A DNA stretch of 64,000 bases from Clusia tigrina (GCA_920105625.2 OV050030.1:160403863-160467862); one strand, 5' to 3'; counted from the stretch's first letter, positions 14,331-22,657 are shown. Program-made: numbers and translations. Notes: generated from the sequence alone by a model not told the origin.

Positions 14331-15382
14331 GTAATAAAATCTTGAAATTTTGTGACAATAAAGTACTCGAGCCTCTTATCAATTTAAACTATCGCTCATG
14401 GCTATGATACCTTTGAGTCCCAAATCAAACACTTATAAAACTACAAATGGCCCTAACTTCTATACGGTGCGTCCTATTCCTATCAAAGTTTGCAACATTC
14501 AAATGCTTGTAACTTTTTACTGAATCGAAATTTTGTGACAATAAAGTACTCGAGCCTCTTATCAATTTAAACTATCGCTCATGGCTATGATACTCTTGAG
14601 TCCCAAATCAAACACTTATAAAACTTCAAATTGCCCTAACTTCTATACGGTGCGTCTTATATCTATCACAGTTTGCAACAATCAAATGCTTGTAACTTTT
14701 TACTGGAGCGTCATAGACCCTTGACGTTTTGTGACAATAAAATATTCGTGCCTCTTATCAACTTAAGCTATCGCTCATAGGTAGCTACCCTTGAGTCCCA
14801 AATCAAACACTGATAAATCTTCGAATGGCCCTAAATTCTATACTATGCGTCCTATATCTATCAAAGTTTGCAACATTCAAATATTGTAAATTTTTACTGG
14901 AGCGTAATAAAATCTTGAAATTTTGTGACAATAAAGTACTCGAGCCTCTTATCAATTTAAGCTATCGCTCATAGCTATGCTACCCTTGAGTCCCAAATCA
15001 AACACTGATAAAACTTCAAATGGCGCTAAATTCTATACTGTGCGTCCTATATCTATCAAAGTTTGCAACATTCAAATGTTGTAACCTTTTACTGGAGCGT
15101 AATAAAATCTTGAAATTTTGTGACAATAAAGTTCTCGAGCCTCTTATCAATTTAAGCTATCGCTCATAGCTATGCTACATTTGAGTCCCAAATCAAACAC
15201 TGATAAATCTTCAAATGGCCCTAACTTCTATACGGTGCGTCCTATATCTATAAAAATTTGCAACAATCAAATGCTTGTAACTTTTTACTGAAGTGAAATT
15301 TTGTAACAATAAAGTACTCGAGCCTCTTATCAATTTAAACTATCGCTCATGGCTATGATACTCTTGAGTCCCAAATCAAACA

Positions 15383-15386
15383 CTTA
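15383..15386. repeat. Target site duplication of the BEL/Pao insertion, left copy (CTTA)
   Basis: The satellite word CAAACACTTATAAAAC is split. CTTA precedes the left LTR and is repeated after the right LTR at 22654-22657. Four bases is within the 4-6 bp range usual for BEL/Pao integrases. Confidence 0.85.
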
Positions 15387-15807
15387 TGGTTTACGTCAGT
15401 TTATTAATTTACATATTAATCACTAAGATAAATTGAAATTCACAAAAAATATATATATATATTTTTTTTAACAGATTGCATTGCATTGTTTTATAACTAG
15501 AGAACACTAAATGCTTAGTTGAGATAGGAAAAAGGCTTAATTATAGACGATTTAGTAGTTTAAACTAATCAAACAATATACACAGAAGCTAAGTTCGTCG
15601 ACTGCTGCCGGTTGAAGGCTGGTAAAAGAAGAGATCGGACAATCAGAAAACTCGCCGCTCGTGGCTCGTGATACCACGAGGCGGCTGAATATGTCAGCAA
15701 AGGTTGTCCGCCAACCGGTGTTGAATCAGCTGTGCTTTACTTATCGCAGGTCATGGCAGCTCCAGCACCGGGCGGCGACGCATATTATAAGGTTCATGAC
15801 GGGAACA
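15387..15807 (-). repeat. 3' LTR of BEL/Pao element (421 bp)
   Basis: It starts TGGTTTACGTCAG and ends GACGGGAACA in plus-strand order and matches 22208-22653. By eye there are about a dozen substitutions, small differences in an (AT)n/T-run, an extra G at the third position, and absence of a roughly 28-bp segment found in the other LTR. On the element strand an AATAAA lies 13-19 nt from the LTR end, a possible polyadenylation signal. The LTR divergence implies an insertion that is not recent. Confidence 0.93.
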
Positions 15808-15820
15808 TGCCGCCCCCCTT
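15808..15820 (-). promoter_or_regulatory. Polypurine tract (plus-strand primer)
   Basis: On the element strand the bases directly before the 3' LTR read AAGGGGGGCGGCA. A purine-rich run abutting the 3' LTR is the expected primer for plus-strand DNA synthesis. Confidence 0.75.
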
Positions 15821-16581
15821 GCAGTACTGCAATGGAGACCCCATGCCAGAACCTCTCCCTCGCCCCCTTAGCCGTGGAGGGTGATGTGGTGCCCGCGTCC
15901 GCATCTGGCACACCTCGGCTCGTGGCACGAGGACGCCATGTGCTTGATCCCGAGGCACCGGAAACACAACGTCCGCCGGATCACATGGTCCCTTCGTCCT
16001 TTAGCCGAGAGCGCCAGAAATTAGGTACAGCCCGCGAGGACGTGGTTCGCACTGCCACACATTTTGCAGCACGTTGATACTATGGGGTGATGTTGCTGAG
16101 CTGGCTTTCCCCCAGTGTCCTGATGTTGAGCGGGACGTCGTGATCCCCCGGTGGAAGGGCCCATGGCGAGGACCGGTTTCGTCTCTGTCGTCGTCAAGTG
16201 GCGGGGGCTGGTTTCGCCCCTTTCGGGCACGGCAGGAACCAGAGCGGCGGTGGGGAACGTGGCCGGATTCGTGGACCCCGAGGCCGACGTGCCGGTGGTG
16301 CCTGAGTGTCAGGGCGGTCTTCTGCCGCGATCGCTCCGGCCACCCAATTCCACAACTTGTGGAACTCAGGTGGTGGTGGTTGCCACACGTCGGGCGGTGG
16401 GGACACGAGCAGATGCCGCAGTCCGAGGGTGGAAGCCGGCGGGCGTTCAATATGTTGGCTTCGGCCTAGTCCCGGTTGTGGTTGATGCATGCTAGATGGG
16501 AGAGACAAAAAAAAGAACGGCATTAGTACGGGTACAACGATCGAGATCTACGGAATGGCATAAGGGAAATATATAAAATGT
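15821..16581 (-). other. GC-rich region between pol stop and polypurine tract
   Basis: About 760 bp between the end of the integrase frame and the polypurine tract. It is much richer in G and C than the LTRs or satellite. No env-like signal peptide or membrane segment is seen. Its only protein-like signal is the zinc-knuckle frame at 16021-16450. It could be an untranslated 3' region, an acquired fragment or the remains of an extra reading frame. Confidence 0.6.
16021..16450 (-). pseudogene. Possible gag-like fragment with CCHC zinc knuckle
   Basis: Just before a TAA stop (16021-16023) the minus strand encodes CKMCGSANHVLAGC, an exact C-x2-C-x4-H-x4-C zinc knuckle, as in retroelement nucleocapsid proteins. 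Upstream, proline- and arginine-rich, low-complexity sequence continues, split between two minus-strand frames (16001-16450 and 16021-16230), so the segment is probably frameshifted. It lies after pol, where BEL/Pao elements do not normally carry a nucleocapsid motif; the element's own knuckles are in gag near 20640-20822. It may be an acquired or rearranged gag piece, or chance. The motif is seen directly; function is unproven. Confidence 0.4.
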
Positions 16582-16950
16582 TTACGCTTCCTCTCGCAAG
16601 GGAGGGGGCTCTTCCAATAGGAGTATCACCATTTTAGCAAGAGGTCTGGTGAGTACGCCTCTTGCTGTCCGCACATCTGCGACACGCACTTTCCCATCGG
16701 GTCCTGGTTGTGTGTGGGTATCTCGTCCCAGGCGCCAGTCCTGCGGCGCTAAGTTGTCCTCCCGTATAATGACGAGGTCTCCGGTCTTAAGGTTTTCTTG
16801 CACGGTTCGCCACTTGCTGCGTCGCTGGCATTCCAGGAGATACTCCGTTTTCCAGCGCGCACTGAATTGCTGAGCGAGTGCACGCAATTTTTGCCACCGG
16901 TTCATAATTGAAAAGTATGGAACCGCCTCCTCAGGTTCTGCGGCGACAAC
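16582..16950 (-). pseudogene. BEL/Pao integrase C-terminal region (DUF5641-like)
   Basis: The frame reads from about 16950 (PYFSIMNRWQ) through WKTEYL, GDLVIIREDN and WRLGR to a stop at 16582. The pattern of a WQ...FW.rW..EYL segment followed by GD.V.I.edn.....W.lGr is the C-terminal DNA-binding part of BEL/Pao integrases. It is in a different frame from the catalytic core upstream, so a frameshift lies near 16945. As part of the polyprotein it would help integrase bind cDNA ends. The final stop looks like the natural end of pol. Confidence 0.85.
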
Positions 16951-17850
16951 AGAGGTCCACCCACCAGGAAATGGCCTGGGGTTAGCGCCTGTAAATCCGT
17001 GGGATCTTCTGAGAGAGCGCTGATGGGCCGAGAGTTGAGACACGCCTCAATCCGAGCTAGAAGAGTCAAGAATTCTTCGAGAGTAAATTTTAGTTGCCCT
17101 GCTATGCGTTTAAAGTGGTGCTTGAAACTTTTAACCGCCGCTTCCCAAAGACTCCCCATATGTGGCGCGTGTGGTGGAATGAACTCCCACTCAACCCGAT
17201 TGAGGGGCTGCTCTGATACGGGTTTCTCCCGCATTTCCCGGAACACCCGCTGGAATTCAAGATTTAATGCTTTCTCCGCCCCCACAAAGTTCCTGCCGTT
17301 ATCCGAGTAGATTTTTAATGGGGAACCCCTACGTGAAACAAACCGAGCGAACGCCGCTAAAAACGCCGAAGTACTGAGGTCAGATGTCGCCTCGAGGTGT
17401 ACTGCTTTTGTAGCAAAGCACACGAATATACAGACATACCCCTTGGTCACCCGGCACGCTCGCCCCTGATAGCTCTTTATATGAAACGGCCCTGCAAAGT
17501 CTACTCCCGTATAGGTAAATGGCCCGGTACATGTTGTTCGCTCTATGGGGAGAGCCGCCATAATTTGACTCCTTTGACTCTTCTTGAACAGCACGCACGT
17601 CTTACACTGCAGGATCGTGCTTTTGATGAGCGTCTTCGCTCTCGGGATCCAATATTGGGTTCAGATTAAACGCAACATTAATTAATTCCCCCCGTGGAGG
17701 GACACCTCATGGATGAATTTCACCACCAGGCGGGTGAAGTGACTTTAGTAGGGTAGGATGATGGGGTGCCGCTCGGAGAATGGCAACTGGGTAGTCAAAG
17801 CGAGCCTTCCGTTGACGCGCAGGGTCCCGTCCGAATGGATGAAGGGGTTC
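16945..17850 (-). pseudogene. BEL/Pao integrase: zinc domain and catalytic core
   Basis: The core holds the catalytic triad: Asp in GVDFAGP (about 17500), Asp in YSDNGRNF (about 17302) and Glu in MGSLWEAAVKSF (about 17143), with PHAPHMGSLWEA typical of the family. Upstream in the same frame is an HHCC zinc region (SHFTRL, LHGG, then QCKTC near 17600). Three in-frame stops interrupt this N-terminal part: TAA at 17745-17747, TAA at 17682-17684 and TGA at 17661-17663. The core itself is open from about 17594 to 16945, after which the frame shifts. The intact protein would join cDNA to target DNA; this copy cannot be made as a whole. Confidence 0.93.
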
Positions 17851-18152
17851 AAACTAAGGATAGGACTAGAATTGGGCAGCGGTCTTCGCTCAGTTAATTC
17901 TCGATACTCATTTGGGTAGTACATTTGTTGAGCCAACACTATGAGGCGAGTTGTAGTTTCATCAATTTCCCCCCGCGTTATTGGGACCCCTCGATCTGGG
18001 GTCACTGCTCGGCCCTTTGGACGACAGTAGCACATGAATCGGCGAACGAAACCTATCACACGCAAAGCTCTAGGTAAGGAGGAGAACCGCAGAATTGGGT
18101 CGTCCTTACAGGACACATATACCATGTGGCACAACGCCCTGCTAAGTGCCAC
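17851..18152 (-). pseudogene. BEL/Pao pol linker between RNase H and integrase
   Basis: The open frame contains LPRALRVIGFVRRFM, then a stretch with PLPNSSPILSLNPFIHSDG and LRVNGRL, the region that joins RNase H to integrase in BEL/Pao polyproteins. Downstream it runs in frame into the integrase zinc domain. Upstream it is broken from the RNase H tail by the inverted repeat at 18108-18170. Confidence 0.85.
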
Positions 18153-18170
18153 ATGGTATATGTGTCCTGT
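18108..18170. repeat. Perfect 25-bp inverted repeat with 13-bp spacer inside pol
   Basis: The left arm 18108-18132 is the exact reverse complement of the right arm 18146-18170. The spacer is AACGCCCTGCTAA. The arms contain GGACACATAT and ATATGTGTCC. The structure puts a stop in the incoming RNase H frame and shifts the frame before the linker, so it is almost certainly a secondary mutation. Confidence 0.95.
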
Positions 18171-18386
18171 TCTCTTCCTCAGTCGCGATCAGGGTCTCTT
18201 CTAGCAATGGTGACCAGTACTCCCTGTCAAGCTGGAGCCATGCTGGTCCTTTCCACCAAAGCGTGTTGTTGAGTAGTCCGTCAGGGGATACTCCTCTACT
18301 TGCCAAATCCGCTGGATTATCTTCAGAGCGGACATGACGCCAGCGATTCACCCCTACCTTATTGGTAATAGTGGTGACTCTATTCG
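18171..18386 (-). pseudogene. BEL/Pao RNase H C-terminal part
   Basis: This segment reads NRVTTI, then WRHVRSEDNPADLASRG, then LWWKGPAWL and ends at the inverted repeat. The acidic DNPAD(L/I)xSRG motif supplies the last catalytic Asp of the RNase H fold and is a strong BEL/Pao marker. It is offset by a frameshift near 18388 from the first three RNase H residues upstream. Confidence 0.88.
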
Positions 18387-18739
18387 CCTGTCTTCCACAA
18401 GTGGGGCGGTTTCCTCAACCATGCTAACACAATCGTGGTGTCAGTCCAACACATCAAGTTTTCGTCCGAGATGTTCAAAAGTGGCTTGAGGGGAGATATA
18501 AGTTCCGCCAGCAATGTCGCCCCGCATAATTCTAACCGAGGAAGCGAGACCGTTTTCAAAGGAGCTACCCTCGATTTGGCCACCAGTAGATGTGAGTAGA
18601 TGGAATCTTGTCCTTTACACCGAACGTAGAGGGCTGCCGCGTATGCCAGCTGTGATGCGTCGAAGAACGCGTGAAATTCGATATCGCTATCAGGAGCGGA
18701 TCGTACCCAGCGAGGTACGCGAATTTGGGAGATTGCCAC
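18380..18739 (-). pseudogene. BEL/Pao RNase H domain, N-terminal part
   Basis: The reading frame contains RVPRW, then FHAFFDASQLAYAAALY (first Asp), LPRLELCGA (Glu) and WTDTTIVLAWL (Asp). These are the first three acidic residues of the BEL/Pao RNase H (Peptidase_A17-associated region), which removes RNA template during cDNA synthesis. Frameshifts at both ends separate it from the reverse transcriptase (near 18740) and from its own C-terminal part (near 18388). Confidence 0.9.
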
Positions 18740-19810
18740 CTAGTTAAGGTGGCGGGAGTAAGTGGATCATCCCAATTTATTTGATCCAACCAGATTTGCT
18801 GCATCAAGATTTTCGCGGTGATGACGATGGGCGCCAACCACCCCGCTGGGTCGAAAAGTTTGGCGATTGACGACAGCACTCTGCGCTTGGTGTATGTCGC
18901 CTCAAGTGGCAATTCCGCCACATGAAAATAGAACCAGTCCCCCCGCGCATTCCATCTAATGCCCAATGTGCTGGTGGCACTAGTCTCCTCTAGTTTGAGA
19001 AAATCCTCTCGGAGTAGATGCTCCGGAGGGAGGTTTGCAAGACTGGCTGCACAATTTGTCGCCCACTTTCTCATGGAGAAACCCGCTGACCCTAGACTCG
19101 CGATCAACTCATCCCGCGTTAGGATGACTGTGGCCACATCATGGGTGCCGATCAATGCGTCATCATGTACATTGACCCCCGCAACACCCGAGATGCCAAC
19201 GGAAACCTACTCTCCATATCATCTGCCACTTGCAGTAAGGTCTTTAATTCATAATCTGAAATCTCAGATTGAGGAGAGTACCTAAAAACAATTCGCTGAT
19301 ATGGTCTGTGGCGTGGTTCCACCAGGATTTGTCGATACATTTTCTGGATGTCCCCGGTGAGCACATAGCGGAACATGCGCCACTGAATAATCAGTCTGGT
19401 CAGATCAGCCTGCAGAACTGGCCCAGTATGCAACACGTCATTTAAACTGACTGTGTTGGATGTCGCTTGGGAAACGTTGAAAACCACAGTGGTGGTGTTT
19501 TCGGGTTTGATTACTGCGTGATGGGGCAGATAGTAATGAGGCACCAGAGCTGTTGACGGCGGGGGTACCTTTTCCATGTGATTTAGCATCACATATTCAA
19601 GGACCACCGCGTCGTATTTCTGTTTGTCTACTGGGTGCTTGCCCAGTCGAGCTTCATTGCGTTCTAACTGGCAAAGGGCAATGTGGCGTGACGCTCCTAA
19701 AGATTTGTGTGGTACAAAATCATGCTTGAACGGGAGCGAGACTATATATCGCCCCGAAGTATCCCGGCGCGTTGTCCGGTCATACAAATCCAGACACTCT
19801 TGGTCAGGCT
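18740..19810 (-). pseudogene. BEL/Pao reverse transcriptase, broken at the catalytic box
   Basis: From about 19810 the frame reads QECLDLYDRTTRR, GRYIVSLPF, SLNDVLHTGP, then LTGDIQKMYRQI (motif A with catalytic Asp). YELKT is followed directly by LLQVADD, so the family's conserved segment between them, about 15 residues including its VTYG-like motif, is missing (joint near 19236). At 19165-19166 one base is missing from the YVDD box, sending the frame to a stop at 19152. The other frame then gives LIGTHD, MRKWATN and TLGIRW, RVLSSIAKLFDPAGWLAP, all typical of BEL/Pao. Three separate lesions mean no active enzyme can be made. Confidence 0.93.
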
Positions 19811-20430
19811 GAGATAGCTGCCGCTCACGAGGGGCTCTTCGATTTCCCAAAATCGCCTCAAAATGCTATCAAGCGACGCGGACTCGGACATCCGGACACG
19901 TGTTGTGAATGCGGAGACTCGCTCAGCTGGCAGAGGTCCAGTAAGGATCCAGCCAAAAACTGTATCCTGCGCAAGTAATGACCGAACGATATTCCGATGC
20001 AACCCACCCAGCAAAATTTGAGGATATAGATCCCCCCCTAACAACAAATCGATTTGGGTTGAGTGTGAAGTGCCTGTGTCTGCCAACTTCAAACCATTAA
20101 GTTTGTTTTCGTCTCCTTCGCTCAACACAAGCGGCGCCAATTCCCCGGTCAAGGTGGGCAAGATCAACGCCGCCACCCGTAGGCGGACAGAAGCATCGTA
20201 CCGGGACCCGATAGTGAGATGACACGCCTTGGTGACGGTGCCAGCAAGTATGTTGCTGACCCCCGACACCTGAGCGTGTACTGTGTGTGCCGGCAGCCTA
20301 AGGCGCTTGTGGAGGCGGTCTGAAATGAAGGACCCCTCGGAACCGGAGTCTATCAGCGCCCGGGCCCTATACCAAACTCCCTGGTGTTCAACATTTATTA
20401 ACGCCGTACCCAAAAGAACCCGGTTGGAGA
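19810..20430 (-). pseudogene. BEL/Pao aspartic protease (DUF1758-like) and linker
   Basis: The catalytic motif ALIDSGSEGSFIS (DSG near 20347) is followed by a retropepsin-like segment with LLLGGDLYPQILLGG. The frame then runs to FGWILTGP and FWEIEEP, the linker that leads into reverse transcriptase in BEL/Pao polyproteins. In the intact element the protease would cut the Gag-Pol precursor. The reading frame is continuous with gag upstream and shifts at about 19810, where the reverse transcriptase continues in another frame. Confidence 0.9.
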
Positions 20431-21525
20431 GGCGACCACACGGATGACTTTGACTCGGCCCCGCCTTATCTGCCGGCTGCGAAGTCTGCGAAGTGTGGTA
20501 CGAGGACTTGGGTACGGCTTGAGGTGCCGGGGTAGTGTGCTCATTTTGATTAGAGCGACCCCCCCCAGATGCTGATGGCGGGTGTGGCGTTGAGCCGGTA
20601 GGACGACTCTGCCTGGAGTCCGAGTGCAACAGCGTATGGTGACGCTCTTGACAGGTGAAACACGAGAAAGAGCTGGGGCAGTTATCCCCCTTGTGAGATG
20701 GCGACAAAAAATTCACACATAACCCGTGTCGCCGCACCAAACCCCACCGTGCTGAGACAGTGGCAGCCTGGAACTCAAGACAATTTCGCACCGAATGGGT
20801 GGTTTGTTTACAAATTTTACACCCCTGTGGGGTGACTTTCGCTTGGTGAGTCTGCACCCGAGCTGAGCGAGACGTGCCTGGCTGAATCCTTGTGTTGGAT
20901 TGCTGACTGTTCGCTGGTCGGGTCCCCGCTTTCGCCTCAAGTGTCCGGAATCGCTGCGACAGAAATGAATCCATTGCCTTCCACTCGGGCACTTCCGAAC
21001 TCCCCCCCACGGTTTGTTCCCATAAAGCCAGTGTGACATCCGGCAGACATCGTGCACACAGGTAGAGTAACATGGGGTTCCATGCCACCATATCCACCCC
21101 GTAAGCAGTCAACGCTGCGATACAGTTGCTGATGTCGCGCTGGAGGCGTTTAATTTCGCCACCATCTTCGCGCTTCACCGGGTCCAGTTCCAACAAGGCC
21201 TTCAATTGTACATTGATTTGCAGGCGCTTATTTTCATATCGCTCAAGTAAATGGGCCCACGCCTGCACAAACCCTGCGTCGGGAGCTTCCCTACGATATC
21301 ACATGGTTCGCCCCGAGTTTTTAGAGTAAGGTGATACATCCTCTCTACGTTAGAGAGACGCGAGTCATTGATGAATTTCGCTACTTTAAGAGCGGCCCAC
21401 CTCTCATTTAACTCCTCCTCATCGACCCGGAGCGACGATAGCGATTGACTGTCTGTCTGTCGACGCTCAAAGCGGTCGACAAACATCGTCAACTCGTCAG
21501 CGGCTGCTATCAACGGGGCCAACAT
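20431..21525 (-). pseudogene. BEL/Pao Gag with zinc knuckles (DUF1759-like)
   Basis: The first in-frame ATG is at 21523-21525; an upstream TAG closes the frame. The N-terminal part has LSNVERMYHL and a GEP.DIV..LP segment, then a frameshift near 21290 leads into FVQAWAHLLERYENKRL, the DUF1759 core of BEL/Pao Gag. Three zinc motifs follow: CKICKQTTHSVRNC (exact CCHC), CVNFLSPSHKGDNC, where the second Cys is Phe (20708-20710), and CFTCQERHHTLLH. A Ser/Pro/Gln-rich linker leads to the protease. Gag would package RNA in virus-like particles. The frameshift and the lost zinc ligand show decay. Confidence 0.92.
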
Positions 21526-22187
21526 CTTTCCTGCTTTGCCTGCCCCTGATCGAAGCTCAATGGCGGATCTGTTACGCCACAAAGGGATCTAATCGCTTAA
21601 CGAATGCAACAAACCAAACTCAAACGCCCCTAAATACCGATGGCGCACACTTCAAATACAAATTGCCTACGCCCCAAGCGAAAGTCAATCGACTGCAGGC
21701 TCAACCGCTCCCAAAAGACGCCTCTAAAGGCGAGTGCTTTCGTAGCTCATACTCCGCAGCGCCGGTGCCGCCACCGAAACCGTAACGAGCAAATTCCCAA
21801 TAAACGCACCAATAAATCTAAATTAAACAACGGCGCCCGCTGCAGCAGCGAAACCGTTTACTCTGTCGTGTGTACAGCGTACCGCAAGACAGGGCAACTT
21901 AAAGCGGAATGCGCAGAATGAGTGAAGATATGTGTAATGTCTCCACTCTAAAATATGTGCAACTGTGTCTTACTAAATATTAGTTTTTTTTTTTTTTTCT
22001 GTTTACGCCACAGTGGCCGACAATTGTCTGCACGAGTTTACATACACCAATTGCATATATTTACGAGCTGGAGTTATTTCACATAAATTATAGATTTAAA
22101 TATGTACATAAAAATTAAAGAAATAGATCTACATATATAACTTTTATAATTATATAAAATTATGAACTTACACTCACCTGGTTCCAA
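21526..22187 (-). other. 5' leader of BEL/Pao element
   Basis: About 660 bp between the primer-binding site and the first Gag ATG. The part next to the LTR is AT-rich with a run of about 16 A on the element strand (near 21985-22000); the part near gag is GC-rich. A strong splice-donor-like sequence CAG/GTGAGT lies at 22172-22180. A plus-strand frame at 21640-21921 has no recognisable protein features. Packaging signals may lie here but cannot be recognised by eye. Confidence 0.7.
22172..22180 (-). promoter_or_regulatory. Possible 5' splice site
   Basis: On the element strand CAG|GTGAGT follows the primer-binding region and matches the metazoan donor consensus. No acceptor was identified with confidence, so use is unproven. 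Confidence 0.3.
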
Positions 22188-22205
22188 TCCTGGGTTGAAG
22201 GACCA
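22188..22205 (-). promoter_or_regulatory. Primer-binding site (tRNA primer, possibly Tyr)
   Basis: Two bases after the 5' LTR the element strand begins TGGTCCTTCAACCCAGGA, complementary to a tRNA ending in CCA. The plus strand at 22179-22205 resembles a tRNA 3' half: GGTTCCAATCC as T-arm and GAAGGACCA as acceptor end. The closest tRNA I recall is tRNA-Tyr; this is from memory and not from a search. Confidence 0.7.
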
Positions 22206-22207
22206 TA

Positions 22208-22653
22208 TGTTTACGTCAGTTTATTAATTTAAATATTAATCACTAAGATAAATTGAAATTCACAAAAAATATATATATATTTTTTTTAGCAGATTGCATT
22301 GCATTGTTTTATAACTAGATAACACTAAATGCTTAGTTGAGAGATGAAAAAGGCTTAATTATAGACGATTTAGTAGTTTAAACTTATCAAACAATATACA
22401 CAGAAGCTAAGTTCGTCGACTGTTGCCGGTTGAAGGCTGGTAAAAGAAGAGATCGGACAATCAGAAAACTCGCCGCTCGTGGCTCGTGATACCACGAGGC
22501 GGCTGAATATGTCAGCAAAGGTTGTCCGCCATCCGGTGCTGAATCTGCCGTACCCCGCGATTCAGCAAAGCACAGCTGTGCTTTACTTATCGCAGGTCAT
22601 GGCAGCTCCAGCACCGGGTGGCGGCGCATATTATAAGGTTCATGACGGGAACA
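22208..22653 (-). repeat. 5' LTR of BEL/Pao element (446 bp)
   Basis: It starts TGTTTACGTCAG and ends GACGGGAACA in plus-strand order and pairs with 15387-15807. It differs by about a dozen substitutions and by an extra segment around 22542-22575 with inverted repeats. On the element strand it would drive transcription; TATAA-like words occur, but no promoter can be fixed by eye. Confidence 0.93.
22538..22584. repeat. LTR-specific inverted repeats
   Basis: GCTGAATC (22538-22545) and GATTCAGC (22559-22566) are exact reverse complements around a 13-base loop. They are followed at once by an 18-bp perfect palindrome, AAAGCACAG/CTGTGCTTT (22567-22584). The other LTR lacks most of this segment. 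Confidence 0.85.
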
Positions 22654-22657
22654 CTTA
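22654..22657. repeat. Target site duplication of the BEL/Pao insertion, right copy (CTTA)
   Basis: CTTA directly follows the right LTR end GGGAACA, and the satellite resumes with TAAAACTACAAATGGCC. It matches 15383-15386. Confidence 0.85.

Larger units (their letters stand above)
1..15386. repeat. Tandem satellite array, about 196-bp monomer, left block
   Basis: Head-to-tail copies of one AT-rich monomer. Successive starts of the word TGCTTGTAAC or its variants lie at 1, 198, 393, 589, 785 and 980, giving a period of 195-197 bp. Landmarks in order within a monomer are TGCTTGTAAC, TTTTTACTGGAGCG, TTTTGTGACAATAAAG, GTACTCGAGCC, AGCTATCGCTCATAGCT, TTGAGTCCCAAA, TTCAAATGGCCC, CTTCTATACGGTGCG and TATCAAAGTTTGCAAC. 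Copies differ by scattered substitutions and small indels. Reading frames of 60-100 codons inside it are chance products of the repeat. The block ends at the 3' LTR of the BEL/Pao insertion. The family is not one I can name. Confidence 0.97.
15387..22653 (-). mobile_element. BEL/Pao LTR retrotransposon, full-length but defective
   Basis: The 7.27-kb element is bounded by two related LTRs that start TG and end CA, with a CTTA target duplication in the satellite. Read on the minus strand the order is 5' LTR, primer-binding site, leader, gag with three zinc-finger motifs, aspartic protease (DSG), reverse transcriptase, RNase H, integrase (zinc domain, DDE core), DUF5641-like C-terminus, a GC-rich 3' region, polypurine tract and 3' LTR. 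Protease before reverse transcriptase and integrase last, with a DUF1759/DUF1758/Peptidase_A17/DUF5641 layout, is characteristic of BEL/Pao rather than Gypsy or Copia. At least six frameshifts, three nonsense codons and internal deletions make it non-autonomous. No env gene is recognised. Confidence 0.95.

Noticed and set aside
1..15386. CRISPR-like array
   Set aside because: The repeat is contiguous, about 196 bp long and has no unique spacers; the window is eukaryotic.
15661..16469. Plus-strand reading frames at 15661-16077 and 16074-16469
   Set aside because: They cross the LTR boundary or lie opposite the GC-rich 3' region of the minus-strand element and show no recognisable motif.
15808..16581. 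An env gene in the BEL/Pao element
   Set aside because: No signal peptide, membrane segment or glycoprotein-like Cys pattern is seen in any minus-strand frame.
21640..21921. Plus-strand reading frame of 93 codons in the BEL/Pao leader
   Set aside because: It is antisense to the leader, basic and low in complexity, with no domain; it is probably chance.
22179..22205. A tRNA gene
   Set aside because: Only a 3' half is present, with no anticodon or D-arm, and its position next to the LTR identifies it as a primer-binding site.
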